Assembly: GCA_025351615.1 (NCBI GenBank)
Contig: JANXVP010000169.1
Span: 1-9,826 of the forward strand
Direction of reading: 5' to 3'
Source: Ramlibacter sp.
GTDB lineage: Bacteria > Pseudomonadota > Gammaproteobacteria > Burkholderiales > Burkholderiaceae_C
Length of the DNA: 9,826 nt
Below, one piece after another: positions 7,019 to 9,826 of the stretch. The notes beneath the pieces are model-generated. The model had not been told where the DNA came from. It ran no database searches and saw only the letters and a list, made by a program, of their open reading frames with translations. Within the stretch, counting starts at the first letter, position 1; each line of letters opens with the position of its first letter. The translations under genes were made by a program, and so were the position numbers.

Positions 7019-7315
7019 ATGAGCACCGGCCGATTCCGGTTCCCGACGAGGCCTGCAGCAATGGCTGCGATGCTGCTCGCACTGGCGGCGTGTACGCAGC
7101 CGGTGAGCTGGCAGACACTGCTGACGGCAAAGATCGCGCAGCAGTACCCGGCCTACCAGGTCCAGCCTGCGTCCGATGGGGGGCTGCTGGTCCAGCGCCC
7201 GGGGCTGGCAGCGGTTCCGATCGACGTCACCGCCATCTCGCAGTTCTGCCGCCGTGGCCCCAAAGACTGCAACTACGCAACCGATCAGATGCTGCTGGAG
7301 TTGCGCGGGCCCTGA
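7019..7315 (+). CDS. Small putative lipoprotein, unknown function (98 aa)
   Basis: A 98-residue product with an Arg-containing N-terminus, a hydrophobic stretch and lipobox LAAC (Cys25), so probably anchored in the cell envelope. The mature part starts TQPVSWQTLLTAKIAQQYPA and has two further cysteines (77 and 84) eight positions apart that could form a disulfide. I do not recognise the family. The alternative ATG at 7061 has GAGG nine bases upstream but would remove the positive charges of the signal, so I keep 7019. It lies 28 bases after the GlpQ-like gene on the same strand and is probably cotranscribed with it. It ends six bases before the convergent binding-protein gene, with no room for a terminator; the short C-terminus may indicate truncation. 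Confidence 0.7.
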   Translation: MSTGRFRFPTRPAAMAAMLLALAACTQPVSWQTLLTAKIAQQYPAYQVQPASDGGLLVQRPGLAAVPIDVTAISQFCRRGPKDCNYATDQMLLELRGP

Positions 7316-7321
7316 CGGCGC

Positions 7322-8332
7322 TTAGTCGGCCTTGATCCCCGCCGCCTTGACCACCGGGCCATACCGGGCCAGGTCGCGCTTGATCTCTTCGCCGAATTTT
7401 TCTGCGCTGCCCGGCGTCGCGCCAATGCCCAGCGCATTCAGGCGGTCGCGCACCTCGGGATCGGCGAGCACGGCGTTCAGTTCGGCATTGAGTCGGACGA
7501 TGACAGTCTTGGGCGTCCTGGCCGGAGCAAGCAGGCCGACCCACGAATTGATCACGAAATCGGGCACACCGCTTTCAATAAAGGTCGGCACGTCAGGCAA
7601 GGAGGTGGCACGCTGCGCGCTGGACACCCCCAGTGCATTCAGCTTGCCCGACTTCACGTGCTGGATCGCCCCGGCGATCGCCGTGTACACCAGCGGGATG
7701 TTGCCACCGAGGACGTCGGTCATGGCCTGTCCGCCGCCCTTGTAGGGCACGTGAACCAGATGGGCGCCGGTGCGCTGCTTGAGCAATTCACCAGCGATGT
7801 GCGGCGTGCCGCCGGTGCCCGAGGTTCCGTACGACAAGCCGTCGGGCTGTGCCTTCGACAGCGCGATCATGTCGTGCAAGTTCTTCGCCGGAAAAGCCGG
7901 ATTGGCCACCAATATGAGGATGGCGTCGCCGATCTTGCCGACCGGAACGAAGTCGCGGACGGTGTTGAACGGCACCTTCTCGAACACATGCGGATTGATG
8001 ACCATGGTGCCGTCGAACGCCAGCAGCAGCGTGTAGCCATCGGGTTCGGACACTGCCACCTGCTGCGAGCCGATGTTGCCGGACGCGCCGGGCCGGTTGT
8101 CCACGATGACCTGCTGGCCGAGCCGCCTGGACAACTGGTCGGCGATGAGCCGCCCGCTGGTGTCCGTCACCCCGCCAGGCGTGAATGGCACGACCAGTCG
8201 GATCGGCTTGGTCGGCCACGCCGCCTGGGCCATCGCCAGACCGGGCAGCAGCAAGGAGGCGGCCAACGCGGTGAGTGCGGCTGCACGAGCAATGATTTGG
8301 CGGCCCACGCTGACGAAGCAGTCTTTCATCAT
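7322..8332 (-). CDS. Bug/TctC family periplasmic solute-binding protein
   Basis: A 336-residue tripartite-tricarboxylate-transporter-type receptor. A Sec signal peptide with cleavage near LAMA-QAAWP is followed by the family opening WPTKPIRLVVPFTPGGVTDT (ligand loop with Asp), then VDNRPGASGNIGS, EPDGYTLLLAF, YGTSGTGGTPHIAGELL, HVPYKGGGQAMTDVLGG, PDVPTFIES and a C-terminal helical end. Bug proteins bind small carboxylates, amino acids or amides through two water molecules; the ligand here is unknown. Most Bug genes are orphans without TctAB, as here. Start is the first of two ATG (8330-8332), two bases after the amidohydrolase stop, so the two are one operon. The upstream enzyme suggests that the ligand is its substrate or product (inference). 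Confidence 0.95.
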   Translation of the reverse strand: MMKDCFVSVGRQIIARAAALTALAASLLLPGLAMAQAAWPTKPIRLVVPFTPGGVTDTSGRLIADQLSRRLGQQVIVDNRPGASGNIGSQQVAVSEPDGYTLLLAFDGTMVINPHVFEKVPFNTVRDFVPVGKIGDAILILVANPAFPAKNLHDMIALSKAQPDGLSYGTSGTGGTPHIAGELLKQRTGAHLVHVPYKGGGQAMTDVLGGNIPLVYTAIAGAIQHVKSGKLNALGVSSAQRATSLPDVPTFIESGVPDFVINSWVGLLAPARTPKTVIVRLNAELNAVLADPEVRDRLNALGIGATPGSAEKFGEEIKRDLARYGPVVKAAGIKAD

Positions 8333-8334
8333 GC

Positions 8335-9618
8335 TCAGCGCACGGTGAACGGTGCCTGGTAAGGCCGGCCGAACGCGACTCCGGCGACGACCGTTGCGGC
8401 CGGTCGCAGAAACACCTTGCCTTCGCGCCGGTTCTCGCGCGTGTCCACGAAAGACACCGGGCCTTCCACGATGTCAAGCATCGAGAGGTCGGCCGGCGCC
8501 CCGACCTGCAGCGTGCCGTGCTTGGGGATGCGTCCGATCACGCGGGCCGGTGTGGCCGTGGCCATGGTGACGACCTCGGGCAATGAAAAGCCCAGGCCGA
8601 TCAGCTTGCTCATCACCCACGGCAGATATGGCATACCGGGCGTATTGGCCGAAAACACGTGGGCGTCGGACGAGATGGTGTCCGGCAGGCAGCCCTGGGC
8701 GATGGCCGCTTCGGCGATCGTGTAGTCGAAGCTGCCGCCGCCGTGGCCGATGTCGAACACCACGCCGCGCCGTTTGGCCTCGAGCGCGGCGGGCAGCAGC
8801 TTGCCGTTCTGGACGATGTTCGTCCCCTCTCCCGCGAGATTGGGCGCACCCGAATAGCAGTGCGTGAGCACATCGCCCGGTCGCAGCGCGTCGAGGATCT
8901 GCGACATGAGCGCGGCATCCGACACTCCGCCGATGTGCACCATCACCTTGGCCGGAACGCCTGATGCGACGCAAGCCGCGATCGCGCGCCGCAGCGGCTC
9001 AAGCCCGTGGCGGGCAATCACATTCTCGCTCATGCGCACCTTCACGCCCAGCACCATGTCGGCGTTCTCCGCCACGGCGCGGGCAGCCACGTCCACCTGG
9101 GCGTAATCGATGTTGTAGAGCTCGGGCACGGGGAAGCCCGCCAGCCCGGCGACTGCGATGTGAACGAAAGCGAACTGCCGCGTCCGCGATGCCGGAACGA
9201 CGAAGCGGCGATAGGCAGCGAAGTTGTTGGCGCCCGCGTCCCCGGCCGACACCACGGTGGTCGTGCATTGGTGAGGAACCAGTTCGTCGGCGGGGATGCC
9301 GATCGCAGAACCGTAGGGGTAGGTGTGGCAATGCAGGTCGATCAGCCCAGGCGTCACCAGCTTGCCACCGGCGTCCATCACCCGCAGGGCGCGCTCTGCA
9401 GCGATTGCCGGAGCAATCGACTCGATCAGGCCATAGCGGATGCCGATATCGCGTTTGCCCGCCAGCCCCTGGCTGGGGTCGAGCACGTTGGCGTTTCGAA
9501 TCAGAAGGTCGAACTTGTCGTTCGGACCCATGGCCGCGATTGCGGCACGAGGGAGCACACCCAGGGCGCCGAGCGCCAGGCCTGCCTTGAATAAATCTCT
9601 GCGCGAAAAAACATCCAT
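8335..9618 (-). CDS. Tat-exported amidohydrolase/deacetylase-family metallohydrolase
   Basis: A 427-residue member of the amidohydrolase superfamily, close to the EF_0837/"amidohydrolase/deacetylase" group related to dihydroorotase. The N-terminus SRRDLFKAG (residues 5-13), then a hydrophobic stretch and an Ala-rich cleavage region, is a twin-arginine signal, so the folded enzyme should reach the periplasm. The binuclear metal site can be traced: HCH (His96, His98), Lys193 in LGVKVR (carboxylated lysine), His228 in VMVHIGG, His253 in LTHCYSG and Asp318 in ISSDAH. GHGGGSFDY (291-299) is a family block. The C-terminus folds back into the small beta domain (HGTLQVGAPADL, GKVFLRP). GAGG lies five bases before the ATG at 9616-9618. 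Substrate unknown: probably a cyclic amide, N-acyl amino acid or similar. First gene of the operon with the binding protein. Confidence 0.92.
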   Translation of the reverse strand: MDVFSRRDLFKAGLALGALGVLPRAAIAAMGPNDKFDLLIRNANVLDPSQGLAGKRDIGIRYGLIESIAPAIAAERALRVMDAGGKLVTPGLIDLHCHTYPYGSAIGIPADELVPHQCTTTVVSAGDAGANNFAAYRRFVVPASRTRQFAFVHIAVAGLAGFPVPELYNIDYAQVDVAARAVAENADMVLGVKVRMSENVIARHGLEPLRRAIAACVASGVPAKVMVHIGGVSDAALMSQILDALRPGDVLTHCYSGAPNLAGEGTNIVQNGKLLPAALEAKRRGVVFDIGHGGGSFDYTIAEAAIAQGCLPDTISSDAHVFSANTPGMPYLPWVMSKLIGLGFSLPEVVTMATATPARVIGRIPKHGTLQVGAPADLSMLDIVEGPVSFVDTRENRREGKVFLRPAATVVAGVAFGRPYQAPFTVR

Positions 9619-9630
9619 GGTGGCCTCGCC

Positions 9631-9651
9631 GATGCTGTCGATGCTGTCGAT
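9631..9651. repeat. Short tandem repeat in the amidohydrolase leader
   Basis: GATGCTGTC occurs twice in direct succession (9631-9648) followed by a third GAT. It lies 12 bases upstream of the amidohydrolase start on the leader side. It is probably slippage-prone leader sequence without a known role. The remaining intergenic bases up to 9714 show no clear promoter. Confidence 0.4.
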
Positions 9652-9714
9652 CTGGGTGCCACTATCGTTGCGCCAAGTGCGGCCGTCAATCGGGCCCGGC
9701 CCGCACGGCGGTGG

Positions 9715-9758
9715 CCGGCCGTGCGAAACGCTCCGGCCGGCGAAACCTGCGATGCAGG
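9715..9758 (-). terminator. Paired hairpins after the right-edge gene (terminator candidate)
   Basis: On the minus strand the stop codon at 9763-9765 is followed first by CCTGC-ATC-GCAGG and TTTCG (9746-9758), then by a second, stronger hairpin (9715-9740): CCGGCCG pairs with CGGCCGG, enclosing an inner GCG-TTT-CGC. The T-run is only three bases, so termination would be weak or Rho-assisted, but the placement right after a stop fits a 3' end. Confidence 0.4.
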
Positions 9759-9762
9759 AACC

Positions 9763-9826
9763 TTAGTTGGGGCCGCCTCCCGAGCTGCCAACGGGACCGG
9801 AGCCCTGGCCCATGTTGGCGGAGTTG
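9763..9826 (-). CDS. C-terminal end of an unidentified gene with a Ser/Gly-rich tail
   Basis: Reading on the minus strand from the right edge, the last 20 codons give NSANMGQGSGPVGSSGGGPN and stop at TAA 9763-9765. The tail is low-complexity Ser/Gly and probably disordered. The frame is chosen because it is open to the edge and is followed by hairpins; the rest of the gene is outside, so the function cannot be told. It is in line with, and upstream of, the amidohydrolase gene with 144 bases between them. Confidence 0.45.
   Translation of the reverse strand, partial: NSANMGQGSGPVGSSGGGPN

Overview
The window is GC-rich, densely coded DNA that looks like a betaproteobacterial chromosome, most likely Burkholderiales. 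The support is indirect: an orphan Bug/TctC-type solute-binding protein (a family hugely expanded in that order), a DUF3297 gene, and a GC-rich codon bias throughout. I cannot name a genus.

Left part (1-1127): the 3' end of glnS, then about 680 bases with no intact conventional gene. This stretch holds remnants: a MntA-like minimal nucleotidyltransferase with no start codon and a one-base frameshift, a stub of its HepT-like (HEPN) partner cut after about 11 codons, a fragment of a DUF35 OB-fold protein joined to that stub, and a 49-codon AT-richer ORF of unknown origin. It reads as a decayed toxin-antitoxin/accessory insertion site behind a tRNA synthetase gene.

Middle part (1128-5450): on the minus strand lie a DUF3297 gene preceded by a 65-aa Lys-rich small protein (a likely two-gene unit), and the circularly permuted ribosome-assembly GTPase RbgA/YlqF. 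Divergent to rbgA is an exported FG-GAP/VCBS-repeat protein whose signal peptide and body are in different frames. A 16-base direct repeat sits in the intergenic region between them. Next, on the minus strand, is a YadG-YadH-type ABC exporter (ATPase and ABC-2 permease, overlapping by ATGA).

Right part (5451-9826): divergent to the exporter is a lipoprotein glycerophosphodiester phosphodiesterase (GlpQ-like) followed closely by a small lipoprotein. Convergent to these is a two-gene minus-strand operon: a Tat-exported metal-dependent amidohydrolase of the EF_0837/deacetylase type, then a Bug-family periplasmic binding protein with no TctAB membrane genes in view. The window ends in the Ser/Gly-rich tail of another minus-strand gene with hairpins after its stop.

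Most genes are housekeeping or familiar families. I did not find a convincing new multi-gene system. The best items to follow up are the amidohydrolase/Bug pair, the decayed MntA-HepT/DUF35 junction, the cluster of three -1 frameshifts (real decay or sequencing error), and the direct repeat between rbgA and the FG-GAP gene.
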